Program-made: the position numbers and the translations under genes
In this document: positions 17,176 to 25,270 of the stretch, piece by piece
How the letters are laid out: every line of letters starts with the position of its first letter
Numbering within the stretch: position 1 is the stretch's first letter
IMG/VR virus record: IMGVR_UViG_3300047994_000219
Span: 1 to 60,854 of that record
Length of the DNA stretch: 60,854 nucleotides
Direction: 5' to 3' (one strand)
DNA from: a virus
The notes under the pieces: model-generated
Told to the model about the DNA's origin: nothing
The model's input: the letters and a program-made list of their open reading frames with translations, nothing else
The model's database searches: none

Positions 17176-17202
17176 AAAAAAAGCAAGCTAAGAGAAGCTT
17201 GC
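17176..17202 (-). terminator. Intrinsic terminator just before the fibre ATG
   Basis: In RNA sense GCAAGC, loop of eight, GCTTGC, then seven T's; the fibre ATG follows five bases later. It also overlaps the stop codon of the 17188 gene. The fibre gene therefore may depend on read-through or its transcription may be attenuated here. Confidence 0.75.
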
Positions 17203-17421
17203 CTTCAAGTTATTTTTATTTATATTGCAAAACGTAGGCGGAATCGCCGAAGTGTTCCTTCCGAGAAAAACGATATTCAAAACCTCAAGAACCTCTTTGA
17301 AAAGAGGGAAAGATTTTACAACAATGGGCTTTTTCTTCGCGCTTGAGAGCACACCCAACATTATATTTTCGCTCACAAAAATTTTGAGAGCTTCTGGTTT
17401 CGAATTACTATTTTTTTGCAT
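17188..17421 (-). CDS. Hypothetical protein, 77 aa
   Basis: Small basic protein (MQKNSNSKPEALKIFVSEN...) with no motif I recognise. I used the ATG at 17421; the frame extends one codon further to TTG. It overlaps the stop of the 68-aa gene by 14 bases and ends inside the terminator stem. It may be a small regulator or a minor virion protein. Confidence 0.5.
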   Translation of the reverse strand: MQKNSNSKPEALKIFVSENIMLGVLSSAKKKPIVVKSFPLFKEVLEVLNIVFLGRNTSAIPPTFCNINKNNLKASFS

Positions 17422-17614
17422 CAATTCTTTCTAATTCTATTTTTACATCGTTTAAACCGCGCTCCAATAATTGAGCGTATTCTTTAAGTTCCTGCTTGAT
17501 ATCAACCCTTAAGGTGAAGGAGAGATTACAAACTCCAATTTTGTAGTCAAAGGTTCTCTTGACGACACTTTCGTCTTGGATAACCAAATTTTTGATATTA
17601 TTTCTCGAACTCAT
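17408..17614 (-). CDS. Hypothetical protein, 68 aa
   Basis: Helical, with a long amphipathic C-terminus (IKQELKEYAQLLERGLNDVK) that could form a coiled coil. It follows the 143-aa gene by one base. No family recognised. Confidence 0.6.
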   Translation of the reverse strand: MSSRNNIKNLVIQDESVVKRTFDYKIGVCNLSFTLRVDIKQELKEYAQLLERGLNDVKIELERIDAKK

Positions 17615-17615
17615 A

Positions 17616-18032
17616 TTATTCAGCGTTACCTGGTCCTTTCTCGGTCATTGCTACATTCTCTTCAGCATTGATTTCAACCGTTCCTCCTTCAGGAGCAGCT
17701 TGTTCAACAGGAGCGAGAATTCTGACAACTTCATTCCAAGTAACTGCGCTGCCTTTCGCCTGCTTCTCCATGATAGGTTCTTCACCGATCACATTTCCAG
17801 CACTGTCTAAAATTGGCTTGGTTTTTCCCGTATCAACCCAGTGATCAGGGGCTTCGGCAAAATTCACTTTACCAACTAAAGGCAAAAGAGATCCTTCCTG
17901 TTCACTGTAATAGTCCGTAAGAGGAACCCAAACGCCGTTCAAAGGGCAGCGTACAAGAAGCGCGCCTTCGTTTTCTAATAACTCACTTGCTGGAAGTTCC
18001 AGCGTAACTGTTAATGGTGTAACTTCTGACAT
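17616..18032 (-). CDS. Hypothetical virion-module protein, 138 aa
   Basis: Begins MSEVTPLTVTLELPASELLE, continues with LVRCPLNGVWVPLTDYYSEQ and ends acidic. I chose the ATG at 18032 (AACT-ATG context) because the longer frame to 18077 runs through a strongly structured leader. No known family; beta-rich, possibly a virion accessory protein. Confidence 0.6.
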   Translation of the reverse strand: MSEVTPLTVTLELPASELLENEGALLVRCPLNGVWVPLTDYYSEQEGSLLPLVGKVNFAEAPDHWVDTGKTKPILDSAGNVIGEEPIMEKQAKGSAVTWNEVVRILAPVEQAAPEGGTVEINAEENVAMTEKGPGNAE

Positions 18033-18045
18033 AGTTTTTTTGAGA

Positions 18046-18141
18046 TTCGCTATCGGGGATGCCGTGTTTGAGGCCACACGGTAGGCACTCGCGTCTACGG
18101 AACTTCCTTTATGCTTTACCGTAATCAGCCCCAGTAGCGAA
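18046..18141 (-). ncRNA. Three-way-junction leader RNA element
   Basis: Outer stem TTCGCTATCGGGG (18046-18058) with CCCCAGTAGCGAA (18129-18141), 11 of 13 pairs; inner hairpins CCGTGT/ACACGG (18062-18067/18076-18081) and TACGG/CCGTA. It sits between a TATAAT element (near 18170) and the gene starting at 18032. Its GAGATTCGCT left end matches the element at 41994. Confidence 0.45.
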
Positions 18142-18188
18142 CCTATTATTTTTATTATTTATCTTATTATAGCCGAAGATTTGAATTT

Positions 18189-19082
18189 TTATTTGAAGGG
18201 TCCTGAAAATTCATCAATCATCTCTTTCATCCTCGCTTCGCCTGGGTCGAATTTCTTCGGAACATCTAAAGGCCATTGCACGCCGTTATTGTCGATATGG
18301 CGGACGAAAATACTCGTATCAACCAAGAATGGGTACTTCATCTTCTGCAAGTGAGGAAAACCTGCTTTCTCGAGATATTTTCCTTTAATGACACGAGTAA
18401 AGAAATTAAGATCAGAAGTACCTCCCGCCTGCATGAATGCTCCGCTGATCGGATCGCGCCAGCTATCTTGAGGACTTTCGAATACTCGGCGCGTTACCAC
18501 CCCATTAACGGTATATTCAGGAGAATCCTTCCAAATTTCGCGGATTAGATCTCCGCTGATGAGAGTGCATCCAAACGGCAAACCATCGCACATAACCTTG
18601 TCGCCCATTTTCCACTTATCGAAATATCCGTTCCCGCGCCCGCGATAGATCATAGGTTCAGCAGGGTTAGATTTCGTGAAATAGAGCCCGCCAACAACGG
18701 CGTACTTCTTTTCCATCATGTACTCATTAAGTTTTCGGAAAGTGTTCGGCGGGATGACGTTATCGCTTTCAATGAAAAGCAACCATTCGTAGTTTTGCTC
18801 GACTATGGTTTTCGCAATCAAGTTCTCGGCATCTGATAGTTGGTACGCCATAGGCATATAGCTCGACATAAACTGCCAAACTTCAGCGTATGACCAGTTT
18901 GTAGGGAGAACCTGCGAAAAGCGCGCCTGAACCCATTCTACGCGCAATAGACCAGTACAAGGAATGCCAACCATGATTCGGCGGGTCATTTTTCCTGCTT
19001 CTGGGTTCTTATCAACAAAGTTGACGATCCCCATATTGCTGTTCTCATTTTTTCCTACGATTTTGGAAGTTTTTGTTCCCAT
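18189..19082 (-). CDS. Glycosyltransferase, GT-A-like, 297 aa
   Basis: MVGIPCTG start of a Rossmann-like domain, AYQLSDAENLIAKTIVEQ, and then LLFIESDNVIPPNTF with a DxD-like ESDN metal site near residue 110. It lies in a run with a methyltransferase and a 63-aa gene. Sugar and acceptor are unknown. Strong GT-A pattern, precise family not identified. Confidence 0.75.
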   Translation of the reverse strand: MGTKTSKIVGKNENSNMGIVNFVDKNPEAGKMTRRIMVGIPCTGLLRVEWVQARFSQVLPTNWSYAEVWQFMSSYMPMAYQLSDAENLIAKTIVEQNYEWLLFIESDNVIPPNTFRKLNEYMMEKKYAVVGGLYFTKSNPAEPMIYRGRGNGYFDKWKMGDKVMCDGLPFGCTLISGDLIREIWKDSPEYTVNGVVTRRVFESPQDSWRDPISGAFMQAGGTSDLNFFTRVIKGKYLEKAGFPHLQKMKYPFLVDTSIFVRHIDNNGVQWPLDVPKKFDPGEARMKEMIDEFSGPFK

Positions 19083-19084
19083 AG

Positions 19085-19276
19085 TTATTTTTCATCAACG
19101 ATCTGAAAGGGAAACATCATTGAGTTCGGTGTTCCCTTCATATCATCAGTAATAGTTAAAATCAGCGCCTCGATTTTCTTGTCTTTCGAGGCTTTAATAA
19201 AAATCTCGCCGACCATTTTCAGATCCTTTCTTTTGAGCGCCTTCTTAGGATTTAGAGTGAGTTCTATATTTGGCAT
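19085..19276 (-). CDS. Hypothetical protein, 63 aa
   Basis: Short basic protein (MPNIELTLNPKKALKRKDLK) with a mixed alpha/beta pattern, between the methyltransferase and the glycosyltransferase, two bases from each. Function unknown. Confidence 0.6.
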   Translation of the reverse strand: MPNIELTLNPKKALKRKDLKMVGEIFIKASKDKKIEALILTITDDMKGTPNSMMFPFQIVDEK

Positions 19277-19278
19277 AT

Positions 19279-19950
19279 TTATGATTTCAAACCGTCTTTA
19301 GAAAGATCAACGTGTTCCGAGAATGACTTATCCTCCATGCGCTTCGTCATCAAAACTTCCATGATCGCCTCGGTGTCCCAGAATTGGTGTTCGATCTTCC
19401 AAGGTTTCGGACGGTAGATTTTGTAGAGATTCGAAGGGTGAAAAGGATCGAAATAGTACATTTTTGCCTCCGTAATCGGGTTGACATGAGTAGGATCTTG
19501 ATAGTACCCCGTTGTGCCTGCGTATGGAACGCGGAACATGAATTCTCCTCCTGGCTTCAGAATGCGCCAGATTTCGTCCATAAAACGAACAAAATTCGAT
19601 TCGAAATCCATTTCTCCCAAGTATTCGAAGATTTCCTTTTTGGTAGCCAATTTTTTCTTTTCAAGAAGATTAGCCAAACCAACAACGCGCGAATCAACTT
19701 TCGCGGGGTTGATATGTTCGAGAACATGCGAACAAACCACCAAAGAAGCGGAATCAGAAGGTAAAGGCCAGGGATATTTTTCGAGATCGAAAACAATATC
19801 AACCCCTGGAAGCGGACGGATATCAACGCCGATAAAGCCTTTCAGTTTATTAGCTCCGCAGCCGATATCATATTTTACGCCGAGGTTCTGATCTTTAAGA
19901 AGTTTTGCCACCTTCTTTTTGTTATCCTCGATTGAGTTATTTATTTTCAT
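19279..19950 (-). CDS. SAM-dependent methyltransferase (class I), 223 aa
   Basis: Motif I VKYDIGCGANKLKGFIGVD, motif III-IV SLVVCSHVLEHI, and DEIWRILKPGGEFMFRVPY, as in class I (Methyltransf_11/13-like) enzymes. Neighbouring glycosyltransferases suggest a sugar or lipid substrate rather than DNA. The ATG at 19950 replaces a TTG start; TATAAT lies six bases upstream. Confidence 0.85.
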   Translation of the reverse strand: MKINNSIEDNKKKVAKLLKDQNLGVKYDIGCGANKLKGFIGVDIRPLPGVDIVFDLEKYPWPLPSDSASLVVCSHVLEHINPAKVDSRVVGLANLLEKKKLATKKEIFEYLGEMDFESNFVRFMDEIWRILKPGGEFMFRVPYAGTTGYYQDPTHVNPITEAKMYYFDPFHPSNLYKIYRPKPWKIEHQFWDTEAIMEVLMTKRMEDKSFSEHVDLSKDGLKS

Positions 19951-19956
19951 TGATTC

Positions 19957-19984
19957 ATTATAGATCAATCAAAAAACAATGCAA
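19957..19984 (-). promoter_or_regulatory. Promoter for the methyltransferase run
   Basis: TTGCAT (19979-19984), 16 bases, TATAAT (19957-19962), then the ATG after six bases. A perfect DnaA box lies 11 bases upstream of the -35. Confidence 0.65.
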
Positions 19985-19995
19985 TACCCCTATCC

Positions 19996-20004
19996 TGTGG
20001 ATAA
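19996..20004 (-). promoter_or_regulatory. DnaA box next to a promoter (copy 1)
   Basis: TTATCCACA on the minus strand, the perfect DnaA 9-mer, 11 bases upstream of the TTGCAT -35 hexamer, and overlapping the T-tract of the adjacent terminator. Confidence 0.6.
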
Positions 20005-20026
20005 AAAAACGGGCTATCCATGCCCG
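20003..20026 (-). terminator. Intrinsic terminator after the 165-aa gene
   Basis: CGGGC (read from 20026), loop of seven, GCCCG, then seven T's (20009-20003). It separates the virion gene at 20052 from the methyltransferase run. Confidence 0.8.
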
Positions 20027-20051
20027 TAGTTTTATTGTAAGAGAGGTCAGA

Positions 20052-20549
20052 TTAGGAGAACCTGATCTGATATGTTCCATTAACGGCTTGGTTGGTTTGC
20101 AACTGTGAGGTCGCATAAGTCGTTGCAGAAAACATTGAGCCAGCAGAGGTCGTAGAGGTTGCGAACAATCCTACGTTCTGCAAGGTTCGGTTTGCGGTGA
20201 TTACGTTTGAGTTCAAAGTGAATGCACATTGCAAGGTCTTTGAAGCTACGACTGACGGCGTAATCGCGCATCGGCATCCCGCAGCATCCGTCAATTCTCC
20301 ATTAAGAGAAGTGTCGGTAACGGCTGGTCCCGTTCCAGTTCCGAGGGCAACGTAGGTCAACTGTGATGATCCTGCGATACCTCCAAGAAGCTGAACAAGG
20401 TAGTATTGGAAGCCAAGGTTAACAACGGTATTCTGCTGGAAGCCAGAATCGCCATCAACTTGAACAACCCTACCCTCGGCATTCGGTTTTCCAATTTTTA
20501 ATCGGATGAAACCCTTTGCCTGTAAACTATCAACTGATTTGGTTTTCAT
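20052..20549 (-). CDS. Virion structural protein, 165 aa
   Basis: Beta-rich, Thr/Ser/Gln/Gly-rich protein (LTYVALGTGTGPAVTDTSLNG, TLQNVGLFA) with the repeating pattern of phage tail-fibre or collar proteins seen after portal genes. It has no catalytic motif. It follows the portal by 70 bases and ends at a strong terminator, so it may be expressed with the portal operon. Confidence 0.65.
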   Translation of the reverse strand: MKTKSVDSLQAKGFIRLKIGKPNAEGRVVQVDGDSGFQQNTVVNLGFQYYLVQLLGGIAGSSQLTYVALGTGTGPAVTDTSLNGELTDAAGCRCAITPSVVASKTLQCAFTLNSNVITANRTLQNVGLFATSTTSAGSMFSATTYATSQLQTNQAVNGTYQIRFS

Positions 20550-20619
20550 ATTTGTATTTTTTACTATTTAAGGATTCCGACTAAAAATCCCGTTTTTATA
20601 GTTTTCTTTTGTACTTTTA

Positions 20620-22845
20620 TTATACACCCCCCTTGAACTTTTTATTAAGCGCCTGCAAAATTGATTTCATAGAAAAGAGTTTCGTTTCTTTCTGTGCCTC
20701 GAAAAGATCATGCAATTCAGGGATGATTTCGAGTGCTTCGCAAATAGCATCTTGGGTTTTATCCCATCGCTTCTGGTCGCCTTGGAACTGGTAATCGATC
20801 CCATAGGCGCGCTTATCTCTGCCAATAATGTACTGATCAGCTCGGCGATCTCCCAAAACCATTTCTTTTTCTACTTTCCAAAGGTTGGCAAGGTCGTTGA
20901 TCGCCAATTTGTAGCTTTCAGGATCACGTTTCATATCAGCGAGCATTAGCGGGTTGTTCAAAGAATAACCGTCAATGTATTCTGATACGAGATAATATGA
21001 AAACTTGCGCGATCCGCCGTATTTCACTTTCCATTTCTCGGAATCGTATTCAGGGCTCATCGAACAGTATTTTTCGAACTCTATCAGCAGTTCGGGGGTT
21101 TCGGCGAGCATCCTCGTAACCTCTACGAAGCTCATTTTGCGCATTGGCTTGACGTTCAAACCCATTCCCGCCAGTTGGTTAGTCAAAGTGATTTCGAGCT
21201 CCTGGGACTGCAAATTTACGGCAATAGGAGGCTTTATCACCGTACCCAAGCCAGTTTTAACGTCCATATAGATAAAAGGTTGCGCCGTTCCGCGATCGTC
21301 CGCCCAAACCTTGTAACCCATCGGAGTGAGAACCGACTTCTGAACTTTGGTAATTTCTTCGCCCTCAACGTCATCCTGATCCTTGTAGGGTTTCTTTCCA
21401 TCGACAACATCTGCCGTTCCTTCTTCGTCATCACCCTCAGCTAAAAGAGGAATAAAACCATCAGCCGTAAGCAACATCGGTTTGTCAGCCCAAGCACCGT
21501 AAGGGGTATCGCCCTGTTTCTGACGAACTTCATTCAAGGTTAAAGAGCCATTTTTGAGGCTTCGATCGTGGACCTGGGAGGCAATATCAGGCTCCAAGGA
21601 ATCATCAGCAACCCACTCGAATTCGAGATCATCGTAACCGAAATCTTTTTGAATGATCTCTTGGTTGAAAATCTGCTTGAAAAGGTCAAGGATTGAAGAA
21701 TATCCCTTCTGCTGTGAAATATCCTTCTGAACCTCGGAAACGCTCTTTGATCCAGTAGTATCAGTAAGCCCGATATCTTCCGCAGACATTCCATAAGCAG
21801 CACAAAGCATTTTCGCAAGGAAAAGCGTGTACTCCATGAACTGCATATCGCGGTTCGTAAATTCTTTGAGGTTGATAACTTCAGACTTGTTCTCGGAAGC
21901 AAGCAATGCAGGGCGGTGGAAGTTTCCGTTCAACTCCTGGTAGAAGTATTGTTTGAATGCTTCGATATCGCGCTGGTTGATTTTGCCGACAATGTTCAAA
22001 AGGACGGGCGGGAATGCACCTTCTTCAAAATAGGTGCTGTTGTAATTATCGCTGTTCAAAAGGTTCGATACTACCGAAAGCACCCCTTCCAACGGTGATA
22101 ATCCATAGCCGAAAGATTCCATTGAACCCTGCGGATTCATGTGGAAGTAAATAAAGTCTTTCTTAGGCCACGCAGCCTGAATATCTCCGCTTTCAGGACC
22201 GCCGTATTGTGAGTTATTGAGGATCTGCAAGTAAGAAACAGGCAAATTTTCCTCTCCGCTTTCGGTCATCAAAGGAACAACAACATCCTGATTTCCGTGT
22301 TCATCGAATACGGGACGGATCGTAGCGCTATCCACGAAGTGCAATTCTGCTAAAGTACCGTCAATATAGCGCGTTTTCTCCAAAGAAACGGCATCTAAAA
22401 CGAGTAAATCCTCGCACATTTTATCGAGTAGTGTTCGGAACGTGTCTTGTGATTGGTTAGGATGCTTGAAAAATTCTTCGAGTTCCTTGATTCTTTTATC
22501 AGTAGTTCCCGACTTTTTTCTTTTTGTTTGGTCGGTAGGCTGGATAACCCATTTCGTTTTGGTTACCTTTGCCTTTAACGAGTTGATGCAGATGCGCGCA
22601 ACATACACCGACATCGCAATTCGGCGAAGGGTATCGTAGCTGACTTGTCCTGGTTTGGTCAATCCTTTTCGGATCGCCATTGCATTACGTTGCTTTTCGT
22701 TCTCAAAAACCAAAGAGCGCTGCCGTTCAGGGTTCTTCAGATCACGTTGCACTTTTTGAAAAACCTCCTCAGGCCAGCCTGCGGGGAACATGATAGATTT
22801 TTCTGGCGCAGCCTCCTTTTGGGATTTTTCGAGTTCTTCTGACAT
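20620..22845 (-). CDS. Portal protein with a kinase-like C-terminal domain, 741 aa
   Basis: Residues 1 to about 470 have an HK97/SPP1-type portal pattern: YVARICINSLKAKVTKTKW, GYGLSPLEGVLSVV, FAKM/GMSAEDIGLTDT and DISQQKGYSSILDLF. After an acidic linker (470-500) the last 240 residues look like a kinase-type fold: YYLVSEYIDGYSL (hinge, near 618-628), VLGDRRADQYII (catalytic-loop-like, Asp666, Gln671 in place of Asn) and GIDYQ (Asp684, DFG-like). The fusion is long for a portal. Whether it has kinase activity is unknown. It ends with basic KKFKGGV. TATAAT lies eight bases upstream. Confidence 0.85.
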   Translation of the reverse strand: MSEELEKSQKEAAPEKSIMFPAGWPEEVFQKVQRDLKNPERQRSLVFENEKQRNAMAIRKGLTKPGQVSYDTLRRIAMSVYVARICINSLKAKVTKTKWVIQPTDQTKRKKSGTTDKRIKELEEFFKHPNQSQDTFRTLLDKMCEDLLVLDAVSLEKTRYIDGTLAELHFVDSATIRPVFDEHGNQDVVVPLMTESGEENLPVSYLQILNNSQYGGPESGDIQAAWPKKDFIYFHMNPQGSMESFGYGLSPLEGVLSVVSNLLNSDNYNSTYFEEGAFPPVLLNIVGKINQRDIEAFKQYFYQELNGNFHRPALLASENKSEVINLKEFTNRDMQFMEYTLFLAKMLCAAYGMSAEDIGLTDTTGSKSVSEVQKDISQQKGYSSILDLFKQIFNQEIIQKDFGYDDLEFEWVADDSLEPDIASQVHDRSLKNGSLTLNEVRQKQGDTPYGAWADKPMLLTADGFIPLLAEGDDEEGTADVVDGKKPYKDQDDVEGEEITKVQKSVLTPMGYKVWADDRGTAQPFIYMDVKTGLGTVIKPPIAVNLQSQELEITLTNQLAGMGLNVKPMRKMSFVEVTRMLAETPELLIEFEKYCSMSPEYDSEKWKVKYGGSRKFSYYLVSEYIDGYSLNNPLMLADMKRDPESYKLAINDLANLWKVEKEMVLGDRRADQYIIGRDKRAYGIDYQFQGDQKRWDKTQDAICEALEIIPELHDLFEAQKETKLFSMKSILQALNKKFKGGV

Positions 22846-22859
22846 ATATCTTTATTATA

Positions 22860-23165
22860 TTAGAAAATATCGATTTTTAGTTCGCGATACAATCTTTTGA
22901 GCTTCGCGTTCACATTGTAAAATCGGGCAATAGTATCGAATCCAAGTACCTTCATGATCTCCTTCGGCTTCAAACCGAGGTAGAGGCATACGAAAACTTC
23001 GAGCTGTTCCTGTGGCATCTGATGAAAAACCTTCTCCCAGGCCAGAGAATCTATCTTCTCATCTTCGGGCGCGGGCATCCTTTTAAAGTCTTCAAAGTTC
23101 TCACTGACATCAATGAGGCTGTAAAAAAGTATTTCGTTTAATTTTTTAACATCTTTTTTACTCAT
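22860..23165 (-). CDS. Sigma-70 region 4-like HTH protein, 101 aa
   Basis: The C-terminal half (VFVCLYLGLKPKEIMKVLGF ... ARFYNVNAKLKRLYRELK) has the spacing of a sigma region 4 or LuxR-type helix-turn-helix, preceded by an acidic helical N-terminus. It might redirect RNA polymerase to phage promoters. Its ATG overlaps the 192-aa gene's stop by four bases. It sits directly upstream of the portal, so structural roles cannot be excluded. Confidence 0.55.
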   Translation of the reverse strand: MSKKDVKKLNEILFYSLIDVSENFEDFKRMPAPEDEKIDSLAWEKVFHQMPQEQLEVFVCLYLGLKPKEIMKVLGFDTIARFYNVNAKLKRLYRELKIDIF

Positions 23166-23740
23166 ACTCTTTTCATTTTATCACGCTCATCGGGTTTAAC
23201 CCAGAGGACATACAGATCTTGCGTCCAGTCAAGAAACCAGTTTGCATATTCGGAAGTGGAATTGATATTTTTCAAAGCAACCGCTACCGCAAAGCTGTCT
23301 ATAAAAAAACGGCTGATAGCTCGTATACCTTCTTTCTTCCTCATTGGAGAAAATACGTCCTTCAAAACAGGAACGGTTTTCATATCAGCCCAAAGGCTCG
23401 GTGCTTTCTTAACTTCGCGCTGGTATTTCCTCTCTTTCGCGCGCAATTCCTGGATAACGAACTTGTAGAATTCAGTGATATTCTCCGCGCGCTTCTGATC
23501 GCCTTTAACTTCTGCCTTCCATACAACAAGAAGATCGCGCATGATTCGCTGCGAAGCCTGGATCGTCCACTGATGCGGAAGATAAGCGGGAATACCTGGA
23601 AGTTTCGGAGCGTCTTTCTCCTTGAGAATTTCGTCGATGATGCTATTTTTAGAAAGAATCCCTCTCTCGACAAGCATCTGTCGTGCAACCCTTCCTGCCT
23701 CCCGCAGTTGTTGAATTGGTAGTCTTTTTTTCTTTGACAT
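23162..23740 (-). CDS. Hypothetical protein, 192 aa
   Basis: Basic helical protein (MSKKKRLPIQQLREAGRVAR...) with a mid region that could bind nucleic acid or a membrane-associated complex. It shares a short overlap with the sigma-like gene, and both sit upstream of the portal. No family recognised. Confidence 0.65.
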   Translation of the reverse strand: MSKKKRLPIQQLREAGRVARQMLVERGILSKNSIIDEILKEKDAPKLPGIPAYLPHQWTIQASQRIMRDLLVVWKAEVKGDQKRAENITEFYKFVIQELRAKERKYQREVKKAPSLWADMKTVPVLKDVFSPMRKKEGIRAISRFFIDSFAVAVALKNINSTSEYANWFLDWTQDLYVLWVKPDERDKMKRV

Positions 23741-23743
23741 TTT

Positions 23744-24097
23744 TTAGGCTAAATCAGGTGGTTTTCTGAAGATATCAACCATATCGCGCGGGATTCCTTT
23801 CGGTATTGGACCTTTCGGCAATTTCGGCACGACTTTTCCCAGTTCAGGGATCGGCTGTTCTGCTCGGCGCGGAGCCATTGGAAGATCATCAGGGATATCA
23901 TCGATAGTCAAACCTTCATCGATAGTCTTGATTGGCACAGGCATTACAGGTTTTACTTTTTGCCTCGGGGCAAATTCCTTTAAAGGAGGCAAAGCTGCTC
24001 CCGTCAGGTCTTCAACCATCATCTTATAAATTCTACCTTCGTTTAGAACGTAGGCTACTTCGCCGATATCAGTTTCTCTAATCTCAATTATTTTCAT
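23744..24097 (-). CDS. Pro/Lys-rich hypothetical protein, 117 aa
   Basis: A short globular N-terminus (VAYVLNEGRIYKMMVEDLTG) is followed by a long low-complexity Pro/Lys/Arg segment (PVMPVPIKTIDEG, PKLPKGPIPKGIP). The 16-bp palindrome occurs within the gene and encodes FAPRQ. Probably an internal linker or virion accessory protein. Confidence 0.6.
   Translation of the reverse strand: MKIIEIRETDIGEVAYVLNEGRIYKMMVEDLTGAALPPLKEFAPRQKVKPVMPVPIKTIDEGLTIDDIPDDLPMAPRRAEQPIPELGKVVPKLPKGPIPKGIPRDMVDIFRKPPDLA
23959..23974. repeat. 16-bp palindromic repeat, exact copy 1 (inside a gene)
   Basis: TTTGCCTCGGGGCAAA, inside the 117-aa gene, where the minus strand encodes FAPRQ in frame. Confidence 0.85.
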
Positions 24098-24348
24098 AGG
24101 GTTACATCAAGCTCTAATAATTTTCGAACGATACGAATTTTCTCACCCTCAGGCATTCTACCGATTGGCGGATTGCTAACGAGCATCAAAAGTTCCTGCG
24201 TGGCAGCAGCATAAGTAGGCAAGCCGTTCAATTTATTCGCAATGATTCCAAGAAACGTGAGTGAACCAACCTCGCGCATAGTAGTAGTCCCGATCTTGAA
24301 ATCGAGGATTTCTTTGTCCGTAGATTCTCTTGTGATTTTATTGTCCAT
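24094..24348 (-). CDS. Hypothetical protein, 84 aa
   Basis: A helical protein (TTMREVGSLTFLGIIANKLNG) overlapping the next gene by four bases and the 317-aa gene by 11 bases, a tightly packed trio. No known motif. Confidence 0.6.
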   Translation of the reverse strand: MDNKITRESTDKEILDFKIGTTTMREVGSLTFLGIIANKLNGLPTYAAATQELLMLVSNPPIGRMPEGEKIRIVRKLLELDVTL

Positions 24349-25270
24349 TGTCTTTGTTCGCTTCGTTTTCTATTTCGCGTTCTTTTTTAATGATCTCGTC
24401 TAAACTTGGATCATTCACAGAAAAGGGGCGACCCATCTTATCGACATAGATTCCTCCGCCCTTCATTGCCATTCTGGCCTGCACAATCTGTTCAACTGCT
24501 TTCATCAAAGAGTTTGCTTCATCTTGGGCATAAATACCCATCTCAATAAGCGCCAATCGGGTAGTATTGAATTCAGCATCAGGAGTTCGGTCCTCGCAGA
24601 AATCTCGGTAAGTAAGCCCCTTAGCTTTTTGTTTACTCAACCAATCCATGAAATCAATCTTCTCTTTCTCCATATCAACGCCGAGTGTGATCCCCAAAAG
24701 GCGCGATTGATTCTGCAAATAGAGCGTAAAGCTATTAACGAAGCTCTCAAAGTCCATTCGCATGCGGGACTGGAATACCTGCCCTTCGCGTGAATGTTGC
24801 CCTTTGTAGCGCATGAGATCGACAATCAGGGACATACTCTCCTTTCCGCGCTCATAAAGGTACATGGAAAGAACGTGATCCTTGCGCTCGCGCGTCAAAT
24901 TCGGATCGGCAAGCGCCACGATTAGGCTCTTTTCCGTTGTGCCTGTCCGATCAAGGGTAACGATTTCGGTTTTACCCGTGAAAGGATCTTTAACTTTAAC
25001 CTGTTCAACTGGCTCCAACTTCAATTTAGCGAGCTGTTTTTTTACAGCTTCTTCTTGTTGTTCAGGCGTCTGCTCGGCAGGGCGCTCAACCTGTACCGTT
25101 TGGATTTCTCCTGTGATAGGATTGCGCGCTTTTACCTCGTAGAAATTAGCGAGCGCCTGTTTTGTCCCTTCGAGTTTCTCCAGCGGGGTCTGTGTAGATG
25201 AGCCCTGGGTCGAAGTTCCATTTTTGGGTGAAGTGGTCTTTATCATTTTCAAATTGTTCTTTAGATTCAT
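24338..25270 (-). CDS. Hypothetical protein with two DPFTGK-type repeats, about 310 aa
   Basis: Two similar motifs near residues 45 and 95 (ARNPITGEIQTVQVER; VKDPFTGKTEIVTLDR) are followed by an alpha-rich domain (SFVNSFTLYLQNQSRLLG). The N-terminus overlaps the 280-aa gene by about 125 bases in another frame. I set the ATG at 25270 (GGAAGG three bases upstream); 25246 would also work. The long overlap is unusual for this compact genome. Confidence 0.6.
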   Translation of the reverse strand: MNLKNNLKMIKTTSPKNGTSTQGSSTQTPLEKLEGTKQALANFYEVKARNPITGEIQTVQVERPAEQTPEQQEEAVKKQLAKLKLEPVEQVKVKDPFTGKTEIVTLDRTGTTEKSLIVALADPNLTRERKDHVLSMYLYERGKESMSLIVDLMRYKGQHSREGQVFQSRMRMDFESFVNSFTLYLQNQSRLLGITLGVDMEKEKIDFMDWLSKQKAKGLTYRDFCEDRTPDAEFNTTRLALIEMGIYAQDEANSLMKAVEQIVQARMAMKGGGIYVDKMGRPFSVNDPSLDEIIKKEREIENEANKDNGQ

